Assembly (NCBI RefSeq): GCF_021390335.1
Contig: NZ_JAJUXK010000006.1
Location: 1-64,000 of the forward strand
Direction of reading: 5' to 3'
Length of the DNA stretch: 64,000 nt
Origin: Dyadobacter sp. CY343
GTDB taxonomy: Bacteria; Bacteroidota; Bacteroidia; Cytophagales; Spirosomataceae
Under the pieces are notes generated by a model. That model saw only the letters and a list, made by a program, of their open reading frames with translations, did no database searches and was not told the origin of the DNA. The position numbers were made by a program, and so were the translations under genes. Positions within the stretch are counted from its first letter, which is position 1. The number at the start of each line of letters is the position of its first letter. Below, piece after piece: positions 8,353 to 16,039 of this stretch.

Positions 8353-8600
8353 TCAGGCTATTTTATTAGCATCATTGTTCTTCTCCCGCACAAAAAGAAG
8401 AATCGATTTCCCCGTTTGCTTTTGCTTTACATACGACTGCCCCTTGCCAGTTTCAGGTCGGGCGGTGTTCTGAGATTGCCAGTGAAATATCTTTCACTGA
8501 CTGCGTAATCGTTATACAATGTTGTCGGAGAGTAATTTGCTTCTGTCTTTTCCAGCGTTATAAGCAGCAGCTCGGCATTCTTTGCTTCCACGTTTACAAT
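8353..8600 (-). pseudogene. DUF3427 C-terminal fragment of a DEAD/DEAH helicase
   Basis: The minus strand encodes fragments matching the C-terminal DUF3427 domain of large superfamily 2 helicases: LLLITLEKTEANYSPTTLYN, then YAVSERYF, then in another frame TGKGQSYVKQKQTGKSILLF ending at a stop at 8353. The frame changes near 8450. The helicase N-terminal and motor domains are absent. The fragment abuts the 3' end of the Fic remnant, so a deletion joined the two. Such helicases often sit in defence islands. This is a relic with no expected product. Confidence 0.6.
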
Positions 8601-9310
8601 CCCTTCCCGGGTGCTGGATTTCCGGTACTGGGTAGTGCCGCAACAGCTCTACCCCGCATTCCCTCGTTGACCAGGCCGCCGAGAAAGGCAGCAAACGGTT
8701 CAATGTTCTGTTCCACACTGGCTTTTTCCAATGACTCCATATATTCGTCGCGACTTCCCACACGTATTACCGTCCATGGATATCCTCCCGAAGCCAGCAT
8801 CGCATTCATCAGAAATCGTCCCATACGTCCATTGCCATCCATATAAGGGTGAATGAACACAAATACAAAATGTCCCAATATCGTCCTTACGGATGGTTCG
8901 GGCTCTTCTTGCAGAAGCTCGAATAATATGGGCATAGCGTCTCTCATGGCATCAACGTTGAGCGGTACGTGTTTGGAATTGCCGATATAAACCTGATGGT
9001 TCCTGTATCCGGCAAGATCTGCGGCCTTGAGGATACCTGCTGTTATACTTGGATCAAACATTTGCCTGTACCATTTCGAGTGGTCTTTATCTGCGAGCGT
9101 TCCTGCATTTTCACCTCGAAGTATGGCTTTGATACTTTCAGTTACAGACTGAAAAGCCTGGCAGTATCCTCTGGCCGCCATGCGTCGCGCTGTTTACGAT
9201 CTTCTTCATTTCCGTAAGCATTCCACTCACCCAAACTTACTTTTGCAATCAGTTCGGGCGTGACCCGGTAGCGTTCCAGGGAAAGTGAATGATAGGCATC
9301 CGTGGTGTTG
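8594..9310 (-). pseudogene. Fic-family AMP-transferase, truncated and frameshifted
   Basis: The longest frame (9181 down to 8594, 195 residues) has the Fic active site HPYMDGNGRMGRFLMN, the HPFxxGNGRxxR loop that transfers AMP to target hydroxyls. The family sequence continues upstream in another frame (RVTPELIAKVSLGEWNAYGN, EEDRKQRDA) and rejoins exactly at the GAC-GCA-TGG junction, where one base is missing relative to DA-MAARGY. Upstream of SNTTDAYHSL the frame meets a stop, so the N-terminal 100-150 residues with any inhibitory helix are gone. The 3' end runs into the helicase fragment. The gene is therefore broken at both ends. Confidence 0.75.
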
Positions 9311-9320
9311 CTATATCAAT

Positions 9321-9416
9321 CTATCAAATCAGGCTGTTATTAATCTATTGAATATTGATGTGTTAATACTATTAAATCATGTTGTGACATTTCTATTAAA
9401 CCATGTTGTGACAATT
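9321..9416. repeat. Four direct repeats with exact 24-bp period
   Basis: Units begin at 9321, 9345, 9369 and 9393. The last two are nearly identical: CTATTAAA, T or C, then CATGTTGTGACA, differing at one base of 21. The first two match them at about 15 of 21 positions. The spacing is 24 bases throughout. They lie between the start of the Fic remnant and the HTH gene at 9538. Possible roles are iterons, stacked operator sites or a decayed coding repeat; the minus strand reads eight-residue repeats such as SQHDLI but is interrupted by stops. Confidence 0.7.
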
Positions 9417-9475
9417 TTACTATATAAGGAAAATTACAATTACCATGCGGAATAAAATATGTCGAATATCGAAGC

Positions 9476-9533
9476 TATACCCGATATGATATAATATGGC
9501 GAATTACCTTATCTTTATACCTTAACGGGTATA
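9476..9533. promoter_or_regulatory. Split inverted repeat before the HTH gene, probable operator
   Basis: TATACCCG (9476-9483) and CGGGTATA (9526-9533) form a perfect eight-base inverted repeat, with 42 AT-rich bases between the arms. The right arm ends four bases before the ATG of the HTH gene. Small XRE/HipB-like regulators commonly repress themselves through such half sites around their promoter. The assignment is inference from position and symmetry. Confidence 0.45.
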
Positions 9534-9537
9534 TCAA

Positions 9538-9735
9538 ATGTCTACTTTTTCATCATTCTTAAAAGAAAGGCGTAAGGCGGTTGGACTTACACAGGAAGAA
9601 CTCGCTTTCAAAGCAGGCGTTGGTCTGCGCTTTGTTCGTGATTTGGAACAAGGCAAGAAAACACTTCGACTTGATAAGGTCAATCAAGTTTTGATGCTCT
9701 TTGGGAAACAGGCAGGAGTTGTCAATTCTGAGTAG
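9538..9735 (+). CDS. XRE-family HTH protein, HipB/Y4mF-like antitoxin
   Basis: A 65-residue protein that is almost only a helix-turn-helix: LKERRKAVGLTQEELAFKAG, then VGLRFVRDLEQGKKTLRLDK. The pattern RKAVGLTQEELA..AGV..RF.RDLE.GK.T is that of Y4mF/HipB-type antitoxins, which bind DNA and neutralise a HipA kinase. No hipA gene follows; the next genes are AbiE. It is either an orphan regulator left after loss of its toxin or an added regulator of the AbiE pair. It ends 66 bases before the likely abiEi start. Confidence 0.75.
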   Translation: MSTFSSFLKERRKAVGLTQEELAFKAGVGLRFVRDLEQGKKTLRLDKVNQVLMLFGKQAGVVNSE

Positions 9736-9758
9736 CCAATAAAATGTACTTTTCTGAC

Positions 9759-9787
9759 AAGATAATCGGGATAATACCGATTATCTT
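9759..9787. promoter_or_regulatory. Perfect 11-bp inverted repeat upstream of abiEi
   Basis: AAGATAATCGG (9759-9769) and CCGATTATCTT (9777-9787) are perfect arms around a seven-base loop. The site lies between the HTH stop and the preferred abiEi start at 9801. AbiEi antitoxins of characterised systems repress their operons by binding inverted repeats in the promoter, so this is a good operator candidate. It could also act as a weak terminator for the HTH gene, since TTATTAAATTT follows. Confidence 0.55.
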
Positions 9788-9800
9788 ATTAAATTTACAC

Positions 9801-10439
9801 ATGCATTTAACTCAGAGCCTACGAAACCTTTCGCCCCAGCCAATAACGCACCAATTGCTTAGTTCGCTCTTGAAGGACTACAAACGTCCCAACGATAAGA
9901 TCCATGAATTAATCTCTGCCGGCATTATCGAACCGGTGAAAAAGGGATTGTACTTGCCGTCGACGAAGCTTTCAGAAACGCGTACAGAGCCATTCCTTCT
10001 TGCGAACCATATCCTTGGCCCCAGTTACGTGTCGTTCGACAGTGCGCTCTCATACTATGGACTAATCCCGGAAAGAGTGTTCGAAGTATCTTCCGCAACG
10101 ATAAAAGCATCCCGCAGCTTCAACACACCGACAGGCGCGTTCAGCTTTACACGAATGCCACTTCCTTATTACAGCTTCGGAATTCGTCAAGTTGAGCTGG
10201 GAGAAAACCAGAATGTGCTGATCGCAACCCCCGAAAAAGCGCTGTTCGACAAAATAGTCAATACAGCAGGTTTGAAGCTACGCAGTAAAATTGCAGCCAG
10301 AGACTATCTGATTAAAAACTTGCGAATAGAGGAGGATCAGTTACAGCAGCTGGATATACAAACAATGGAAACATGGCTAACGGAGTCCCCTAAACGCGAG
10401 AGCCTGGCGCAAGTCATTAAATTCATCGAGGAACAATGA
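9801..10439 (+). CDS. abiEi: AbiEi-type antitoxin of a type IV toxin-antitoxin system
   Basis: 212 residues from ATG 9801. A longer form from 9744 would read through the inverted repeat with a hydrophobic leader and is less likely. An N-terminal winged helix (LTQSLRNLSPQPITHQLLSS, then LKDYKRPNDKIHELISAG) is followed by the AbiEi core: KGLYLPS, FLLANHILGPSYVSFDSALS, YGLIPE and TPEKALFDKI. AbiEi proteins repress the operon and counteract the nucleotidyltransferase toxin without tight binding. The stop overlaps the toxin start by four bases (ATGA). Confidence 0.85.
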   Translation: MHLTQSLRNLSPQPITHQLLSSLLKDYKRPNDKIHELISAGIIEPVKKGLYLPSTKLSETRTEPFLLANHILGPSYVSFDSALSYYGLIPERVFEVSSATIKASRSFNTPTGAFSFTRMPLPYYSFGIRQVELGENQNVLIATPEKALFDKIVNTAGLKLRSKIAARDYLIKNLRIEEDQLQQLDIQTMETWLTESPKRESLAQVIKFIEEQ

Positions 10440-11290
10440 TTAAAGATTGGCTAGCGAGCTATAATCCCGCAAACAAGGATGATGCAACTCAGGCATTGCG
10501 TGAAATCATGCAGGAGGTTGCCCTGGCCGGACTCTATCGGAAAGGCTTCTTTGAAAAGGCAGCATTTTATGGTGGAACTGCCCTCCGCATCTTCTACGGA
10601 CTCGACCGCTTTTCGGAAGATCTCGACTTCTCCTTGCTCGAAGTTGACCCTGATTTTTCGGTCAATACCTACATGCCTGCTATCATTGATGAATTCGAGG
10701 CGCTGGGAATGCATGTATCGGTCAAGGAAAGGCAGAAGGCAGTAAAGACCAGCATTGATTCTGCATTTTTGAAATCCGAAACGATCTGGCGCGAACTGGT
10801 TTTGGAAGGCGTAGTGTCTCAGCAAGGGCTTGGGCAAACGGCCAGCATCAAAATCAAACTGGAAGTCGATACAATGCCACCGCCGGGATTTGATACCGAA
10901 GAAAAGCTGCTGCTGAAACCATTCTCATTTTATGTAAAATGTTTTAGCATTTCAGAGCTCTTCGCTGGAAAAATGCACGCACTGCTTTTCAGAAAATGGA
11001 AAGACAATGTAAAGGGTCGAGAATGGTATGATATGGAATGGTATATCCGAAAAGGCGTTACATTGAACCTAAAACACTTCGCGTTACGTGCAAAAGACAG
11101 CGGAGATTGGAAGCAGGAAAATATCAGTGAAGCCGAGTTTCGGGAATTGCTGAATGCGAAAATAGATTCTGTTAACTTCCAGCGGATCAAGGACGATATT
11201 AGGAAATTCATTCCGAATGCCAGCGTTTTGGTTATTTGGAGTCCGCAGTATTTTCATGATTTGGTTGATAAGATTAAATTGGGCTCATAG
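10436..11290 (+). CDS. abiEii: AbiEii-type nucleotidyltransferase toxin
   Basis: 284 residues with the DUF1814/AbiEii core GGTALRIFYGLDRFSEDLDF at 46-65, containing the GG(S/T) and D-x-D residues that hold metal and nucleotide. Further landmarks are the KIKLEVD strand (about 140) supplying another acidic residue, and SISELFAGKMHALLFRKWK, the conserved helical stretch of the family. Such enzymes transfer nucleotides to tRNA or other targets and give phage resistance by abortive infection. It is translationally coupled to the antitoxin, and both genes look intact, unlike most of their neighbours. Confidence 0.88.
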   Translation: MIKDWLASYNPANKDDATQALREIMQEVALAGLYRKGFFEKAAFYGGTALRIFYGLDRFSEDLDFSLLEVDPDFSVNTYMPAIIDEFEALGMHVSVKERQKAVKTSIDSAFLKSETIWRELVLEGVVSQQGLGQTASIKIKLEVDTMPPPGFDTEEKLLLKPFSFYVKCFSISELFAGKMHALLFRKWKDNVKGREWYDMEWYIRKGVTLNLKHFALRAKDSGDWKQENISEAEFRELLNAKIDSVNFQRIKDDIRKFIPNASVLVIWSPQYFHDLVDKIKLGS

Positions 11291-11346
11291 AGATATGAAC
11301 ATTGCTGCAAGTCCGCTGAATCAGTGTCTGGAATGATAAAGAAACT

Positions 11347-11845
11347 ATGTTAAAAAGCACTCTACTAGCCATTAGCTTTTTTTGCTTTCGTTAGTTGTGG
11401 TTCACCCGACCATTATGAAGAAACTTTGCGGAAACTACCTATACTATGGCGGCGACGGCGACGGAATTCTAGCTACCGCACCGAACAAAAAAGTATATAT
11501 GGAAAAGTTACTAAGTTAGGTTTTGATGAAAATTTTATTGTGGCGTTTCAAAAGCCAGATTACACAGATTACCGCAATCATTTATCATTTGAAATAAGAT
11601 CAGATGTCTCGAAATATCCCGAGAATTCCAGCGAAGACATGAACGCCACAGACTCCATTGCAGATAGCTTACTCAAAAATGATCCGTTCTATATAAAGGT
11701 GTTTTCTTCCAAGGCAAACTTTTGGATTATAAGACACAGCGACAATCGGGTTTATGGGCCTTTCAAAAAACAGGAATATGAAGTTCTGAGAACTGAGTTG
11801 AAGGTTCCAATTGAGTTAGAATTGGAAAATAAGATTCTAGAATGA
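11347..11845 (+). pseudogene. DUF3997-like lipoprotein, multiply frameshifted
   Basis: Three frames together spell one small lipoprotein: MLKSTLLAISFFCF, then SCGSPDHYEETLR with the lipobox cysteine, then GNYLYYGGDGDGILATAPNK, then from about 11490 a longer frame with GKVTKLGFDENFIVAFQKPD and a C-terminal FWIIRHSDNRVYGPFKKQEY. The order matches small DUF3997-type lipoproteins (Y.Y..G....I, FI.A.QKP, W.I......GP). At least two or three indels lie between 11390 and 11495. The last frame is open for 139 codons, but only from a TTG start. No function is known. Confidence 0.55.
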
Positions 11846-12104
11846 CGAAGGATTTGGTGATGTCTCTTAGCATTACTATTTTCATATAACAATCGCAGTT
11901 ACCAACGCCAAAAACCACAGGCATTTTCCAAACTTTGAACACCCAAAACCACCCGAAAACGCACTCAAAAACCAGCGAAAATCACCAGTCAAACACCTCA
12001 ATTTTCGCTAAAAGAATTATACATAACAAATATACTGTTGTACTATATGTATAAAAAATAGTGAGTCTTTTGTGTAGTACACATCAAACAAAGGAGACAA
12101 AACC

Positions 12105-12153
12105 CTGATTACGAGCCAATTAACGGCGAAGTTCGAGACCCGTCTCCCTCCGC
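12105..12153 (+). tRNA. tRNA 3'-part remnant (possible tRNA-Arg ACG-like; integration scar)
   Basis: TGATTACGAG resembles an anticodon loop with anticodon ACG. It is followed by GTTCGAGACCCG, a T-arm-like stretch whose 5' stem is damaged, and by GTCTCCCTCCGC as an acceptor-like 3' strand. No D-arm or proper 5' acceptor is present, so this is not a working tRNA. A factor-independent terminator follows 40 bases later, as behind real tRNA genes. Mobile elements that integrate at tRNA genes leave such 3' fragments as attachment sites. Confidence 0.3.
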
Positions 12154-12190
12154 GCGGCGACCGCCCTTGAAATAAGTTCAAAGTCAAAAC

Positions 12191-12225
12191 AAAATGCCTT
12201 TAATCAATGATTTGCGGGCATTTTT
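12191..12225 (+). terminator. Factor-independent terminator
   Basis: AAAATGCC (12191-12198) pairs with GGCATTTT (12217-12224), with an inner AATC/GATT stem, followed by further T residues. It stands behind the tRNA-like remnant, with no gene directly upstream. Confidence 0.55.
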
Positions 12226-12240
12226 GTTTTTCAGATCAGG

Positions 12241-12832
12241 TTGCTACATTGGCGGTTAGCGGTATTGGGGATATGAAATCGTTAATTGAGAAGCCGATTC
12301 GGACATTCGTCTCAGATACCTGAATTGTGGTGAATTTCCGGCGCTTGAAGAGATTTTATAATCTTTTACAATTATTAAGATATGTTTAATCCTTAGTGTC
12401 CGTGCCAAGCCTAAATTTGTTCTTAAATAAGCGGTCAAGCAATAATGTAACCGAAAAGAAGACTTACAAAGTGCAGGGGCGGAATCATCTTTCATCTTGC
12501 GTATATTGCAATAGGTTATTAGTTAATAATATAGTTGTACCCCCGATTGCACCACTGTAACGGGTTATGATAAAGAGATTTTTCGAAACAAAACATGCCG
12601 TGGTGCTCAATGTTGGTAGTGGTTACTGAAATAAAGTATAGCCCGCCTCAATGCATTCATGAAACCTCCTGCGGATGGAGCGTTCAATGTTGAAATAAAC
12701 ATTGGCCTTGAAAACAATTCAATTATCCAGTTTAATGCTGTCGCCAACGCGGCAAGTATATAGTTAAGTAGTATGTGCATCAGGCTATCAGAGCAATAAA
12801 AAATAATATACTTTTTAAATCCATCTATTATT
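12241..12832. other. Intergenic stretch with possible gene debris
   Basis: No intact gene is seen in about 590 bases. A short frame from ATG 12659 reads MKPPADGAFNVEINIGLENN and continues to a stop near 12763. Its composition is protein-like, which suggests the tail of a decayed gene; I do not recognise it. The final 60 bases before 12833 are AT-rich and should hold the promoter of the next gene. Confidence 0.35.
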
Positions 12833-13354
12833 ATGAAGAAAATTACAAGCATCCAATGCATTATCATTCTACTCTTTATAGCCAGTCTTTACGTGGCTGC
12901 TATCAGCAAGGAAACACAACCCCTGGCCATTGACTACGACAAAGAACAGACACAGATTTTACAGCTTATCGACACAGAATCAAAAGCCTTCTGGGACAAG
13001 GACTATAACAAATGGGCGGCTTGCTGGGTACATGCACCCTATATTCGTACAATGGGCTGGTGGAAAGATGGCGGGGTTACCGTAGTTAAAGGATGGGATG
13101 AAAGAGATAGTAGAACAAAAGGGTACATGAAGGACTTTCCTAAGCCTAACCCACAGAATGTACGGCGGGAAAACATCAATGTAAGAATCTTTAAAGATGC
13201 TGCCTGGGTCACTTTCGACCAGTATGGCACGGATACAGGAGAGCCGTTATTGGATATGCCTGGGCTCAGCCGTGAAACCCGTTTTCTGGAGAAACACAAC
13301 GGGCAGTGGAAAATTGCATATGCAGGCTGGCTACTGGAGGGTAAAAAGCAATAA
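12833..13354 (+). CDS. Secreted SnoaL/NTF2-like (DUF4440-type) protein
   Basis: 173 residues with an N-terminal signal sequence or anchor (about residues 4-23, IIILLFIASLYVAA). The rest is a single cone-shaped domain of the NTF2-like/SnoaL superfamily: an opening helix EQTQILQLIDTESKAFWDKD, AACWVHAPYIRTMGWW, and the closing pair ETRFLEKHNGQWKIAYAG. Members bind or convert small hydrophobic molecules, and many are uncharacterised. The gene stands alone, with no neighbour that suggests a substrate. Confidence 0.65.
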   Translation: MKKITSIQCIIILLFIASLYVAAISKETQPLAIDYDKEQTQILQLIDTESKAFWDKDYNKWAACWVHAPYIRTMGWWKDGGVTVVKGWDERDSRTKGYMKDFPKPNPQNVRRENINVRIFKDAAWVTFDQYGTDTGEPLLDMPGLSRETRFLEKHNGQWKIAYAGWLLEGKKQ

Positions 13355-13508
13355 GACTCGCAACGACTCCAAATCCCTGGATTTGAACAGCTAAAATCCC
13401 TGTCGGGTCAAACCAACTTTTTCCTACTTCGCATTGGGTATAGCAGGAAAGCAGGATGATTTCTGCGGTTGTCGTAGTTGGCTAATACCGGATCTTAGGA
13501 GCCCTGAA

Positions 13509-13566
13509 CCTGTGCTACATTGTCTCGCCCGTGCGCCCCGCCGGGATGCAGACAATGTAGCACAGG
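13509..13566. repeat. Perfect 17-bp stem hairpin with GC-rich loop
   Basis: CCTGTGCTACATTGTCT (13509-13525) and AGACAATGTAGCACAGG (13550-13566) pair perfectly over 17 bases. The 24-base loop is GC-rich and can itself form CCCG/CGGG. It lies in the 490-base gap between the NTF2-like gene and the ArsR regulator, about 155 bases after the former. There is no T-run, so it is not a classic terminator. It may be a genome-wide hairpin repeat, an insertion-sequence end or a structured RNA. The remainder of the gap shows no gene. Confidence 0.75.
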
Positions 13567-13795
13567 ATATTTCCGGGTTGAATCGTAGTTAAGCGGTTTC
13601 GTCAGTCGGTAAGGTAGTTTTTACCATCATGACTTATAAAAAGATGCGATTCAAACGGTCTGCGAAAGCTCGTTCCGTTGCTGAAACAGTTCGCACAGGT
13701 AGTGGAGCCCTGCTTCAGAGTTTAGGAACTGGAGATACAAGAGTCTGCAGTTCCTTCCTAATGTGACACAAAAGATCTTGCCCGCATCGTTAAAA

Positions 13796-13812
13796 TAATG
13801 AACAGTTCATTA
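13796..13812. promoter_or_regulatory. 17-bp palindrome before the ArsR gene, probable operator
   Basis: TAATGAAC, A, GTTCATTA is perfectly symmetrical and is followed by the partly symmetrical ATATTTGAATATTC. It ends 30 bases before the GTG start of the ArsR-family gene. ArsR proteins usually bind such AT-rich palindromes over their own promoter. Confidence 0.55.
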
Positions 13813-13842
13813 TATTTGAATATTCTAATATAGCAAATCACG

Positions 13843-14181
13843 GTGAACAACCCACTACACCTTTACAAAGCAGAGTTTTTTAAGACACTAGGGCATGCCG
13901 TACGCCTTGGTATACTGGATGCCCTGCGCGATGGCCCGCTATCGGTAGGGGAATTGCAGACTATCACAGGTGTGGAGCAATCGGTTCTTTCCCAGCATCT
14001 GGCTAAACTGCGTTCGATGAAATTCGTCAGCAGCAGAAGGGAGAGAACAACGATTTACTACCATGTCCACGATCAGGATGTGTACCAGTTCCTTGATCTG
14101 GCCAGAGGCATATATACCCGGCAACTTGGACAGTCAAAGATGCTGCTGGAAGAGTTGGAGCAGCAAATTAATAAAAGTTAA
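13843..14181 (+). CDS. ArsR-family winged-helix transcriptional regulator
   Basis: 112 residues starting at GTG. The winged helix is clear: FFKTLGHAVRLGILDALRDG, then GVEQSVLSQHLAKLRSMKFV as recognition helix, then RRERTTIYYHVHD as wing. A C-terminal leucine-rich helix for dimerisation follows. No CxC metal-binding motif is present, so metal sensing is not indicated. It probably represses its own promoter through the palindrome at 13796 and may control phnA and the DUF1275 gene, which follow on the same strand with gaps of 46 and 57 bases. Confidence 0.8.
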   Translation: MNNPLHLYKAEFFKTLGHAVRLGILDALRDGPLSVGELQTITGVEQSVLSQHLAKLRSMKFVSSRRERTTIYYHVHDQDVYQFLDLARGIYTRQLGQSKMLLEELEQQINKS

Positions 14182-14227
14182 ACCTCGTGAGGTGCTTTGC
14201 CTCCAGAAAAAATAAAGCAAAATAAAT

Positions 14228-14797
14228 ATGAGTATCAAGTTACAAGAAGCAAGTGGCAAGGTTTGTGAATTATGCATGTCAGCTGAAAACCTTTCTTTCT
14301 ATAACGTTCCGCCAGATACCTACCCGGATAACGAAGTAATGGTCTGCATCACATGCCTCTCGCAGATACAGCGGCAGCAACCAACGAACAGCTCCCACTG
14401 GGGATTTCTTTCGGAGACCATGTGGAGTGACAAGCAGGCTATCCGGGTTCTGACATGGAGGATGCTCGACCGGATGAAATCAGAAACCTGGGCGGCAGAT
14501 AATCTTGAGATGATGTATATGGACGATGACACACAAAAGTGGGCGGAAGCAGGCAAAGATACCGATGGGGTCCTGGCACAGGTAGTCCATAAGGATGCCA
14601 ACGGCAACATCCTTCAGGACGGCGACAGCGTGGTCCTGACAAAGTCGCTGGATGTCAAAGGAAGCTCGCTAAACCTGAAAATGGGGACAATGATCCGAAA
14701 TATACGTGTTGTCAACGATGACGACGGACAGATCGAAGGAAAGGTGAACGGCCAGTTATTGGTTGTGCTGACAAAATATGTCCGTAAGCAATCGTAG
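14228..14797 (+). CDS. phnA: PhnA-family (YjdM-like) protein
   Basis: 189 residues. The N-terminal zinc-ribbon part has CELC (about 13-16) and CITC (about 39-42). The C-terminal PhnA domain shows DGDSVVLTKSLDVKGSS, then LKMGTMIRNIRVV, then IEGKVNGQLLVVLTKYVRK. The domain order is that of long PhnA proteins. Despite the historical name the family is not firmly tied to phosphonate use, and its role is unclear. It forms a probable transcription unit with the ArsR gene upstream and the DUF1275 gene downstream. Confidence 0.8.
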   Translation: MSIKLQEASGKVCELCMSAENLSFYNVPPDTYPDNEVMVCITCLSQIQRQQPTNSSHWGFLSETMWSDKQAIRVLTWRMLDRMKSETWAADNLEMMYMDDDTQKWAEAGKDTDGVLAQVVHKDANGNILQDGDSVVLTKSLDVKGSSLNLKMGTMIRNIRVVNDDDGQIEGKVNGQLLVVLTKYVRKQS

Positions 14798-14854
14798 ATG
14801 AGCAATTGAATACGTCTGATTATGATCAATAAATACAAGTGAATTTTACTTTGA

Positions 14855-15574
14855 ATGTTACGCCATTTAGGAAAAAAAAGGAGCTTTAAACATAACCTGG
14901 GGTTAGCCACATTTTTGGCTTTCAGCGCTGGGTTTGTCAACGCTGCCGGGTTTGTGGCTTTCGGGTTACTAACCACCAACGTAACCGGGCACACCGCAAC
15001 ACTGGCAATTGACCTTGTCAGTGGCGATTGGCATGCGGCCGCACGTGTCCTGCTTTGGCTTATGCTTTTTCTAGCGGGTAGTTTTATTTCCGGCTTGTTA
15101 ATTGGGGCAGTCGGCCCCGATAAACGCAATGCTTACGTGGGCCCTATATGGGGCGTTATTCTCTGTCTTGGCCTTGTATGTCTTTTTGCCACACCAGGTG
15201 CGTCCTTGCACCGGCAACATGCGTTTGCCGGCATTCTGCTGTTTGCCATGGGCATGCAAAATGCAGTAGTTACCGTTATCTCTGGCTCAGTGGTCAGGAC
15301 TACGCACCTGACCGGGATTTTTACGGATCTGGGCGTAGACCTCGCACGAATAATGGTGCAGGGGCAAAGCACGGTGTTATGGTCAAGGACGTTATTGCGA
15401 CTGAGCATCATTACCGCCTTTTTATTGGGCGGCGTATCAGGTGCGTTTGAATTTCGCAGGTTAAGCTTTACCGCTTTTCTCTTGCCGATCACCATCTTGC
15501 TACTGACATTGCTTTACAGCCGATTAAGGATCGGCCTGAGAAGGACAAAAAAAAGGATTTCCAACCTGGGATAA
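14855..15574 (+). CDS. DUF1275 (YoaK-type) membrane protein
   Basis: 239 residues with about six hydrophobic segments. Family landmarks are FSAGFVNAAGFVAFG at 28-42, TTNVTGHTATLA just after it, MGMQNAVVT at about 133-141, and RTTHLTGIFTDLGVDL at about 147-162. DUF1275 proteins are inner-membrane proteins without proven function, suspected transporters. The GC content here is higher than in the 4-8 kb cluster. About 25 bases after its stop, recognisable relaxase debris begins. Confidence 0.85.
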   Translation: MLRHLGKKRSFKHNLGLATFLAFSAGFVNAAGFVAFGLLTTNVTGHTATLAIDLVSGDWHAAARVLLWLMLFLAGSFISGLLIGAVGPDKRNAYVGPIWGVILCLGLVCLFATPGASLHRQHAFAGILLFAMGMQNAVVTVISGSVVRTTHLTGIFTDLGVDLARIMVQGQSTVLWSRTLLRLSIITAFLLGGVSGAFEFRRLSFTAFLLPITILLLTLLYSRLRIGLRRTKKRISNLG

Positions 15575-15584
15575 GGCAGCAGCC

Positions 15585-15700
15585 AAGTTGCCTGGTTCTT
15601 TGTTGTCTCCTGTTGAGATGGCGAGTACACACCGCATCAGTTAAAGAAGCAGAAAGAGTTTTCGATGGGATTTTGACTTATGGAAGCTTTGTGTTTGCAC
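15585..15700 (+). pseudogene. Degraded second copy of the relaxase 3' end
   Basis: This stretch aligns with 3140-3275: TTTGTTGTCTCC, then a GATGGCGAGTACAC match, then CCGCATCAGTT, then TTTTCGATGGGATTTTGA, up to TTGCACCACAG. A block of about 15 bases in the Lys-rich codons is missing and small indels break the frame. It therefore descends from the same kind of relaxase gene, cut to its last 100 bases. The nested inverted repeat that follows the intact copy is absent. Confidence 0.75.
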
Positions 15701-15740
15701 CACAGGTTGTGCTGCAGCTATTTGGGGGCTGCAACAAAAA

Positions 15741-15906
15741 AAGGATTGTCGACAACAGTCCTCCAATCTCTAAGCTTTCGCCCCATTTGTTCGAGCCCTT
15801 CCCAAAGTACTTTCAGGTCAAAAAGAGCTGACTTTTTAGCTTGATCAAATGGGATATCCGAGTGATAAAGAGCCAGATCGTGGATCATTTTGAGCGACTG
15901 GATAAT
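15741..15906 (-). pseudogene. C-terminal remnant of the small protein family also seen at 26739
   Basis: Reading on the minus strand from about 15906, the sequence SLKMIHDLALYHSDIPFD, then KSALFDLKVLWEGLEQMG matches the C-terminal half of the intact 95-residue protein at 26739-27026. The normal stop is lost (AAG-CTT-AGA replaces AAA-GTT-TGA), so the frame runs through a damaged terminator hairpin at 15741-15763. The N-terminal half is unrelated. Function is unknown. Confidence 0.6.
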
Positions 15907-16039
15907 TCTCGACAGCCCTCCTCCATGCGATTTGCAAGCTGATGAGCTGGCACTTACTTTGAATGGCAGGAAAAGGAAAATTACCAAATCAGATGATACT
16001 TTTTGCAAAGGGTCTCAGTCTGTGACACATAACAAGCTT

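Noticed and set aside
9321..9416. CRISPR array
   Set aside because: The repeats are contiguous with 24-base period and no unique spacers of 30-40 bases; no cas genes in the window.
12256..12495. 79-codon minus-strand frame in the 12.2-12.8 kb gap
   Set aside because: No recognisable pattern and no plausible start context.
15613..15831. 72-codon frame across the relaxase debris
   Set aside because: It merges the broken relaxase end with the antisense of another remnant; no coherent protein.
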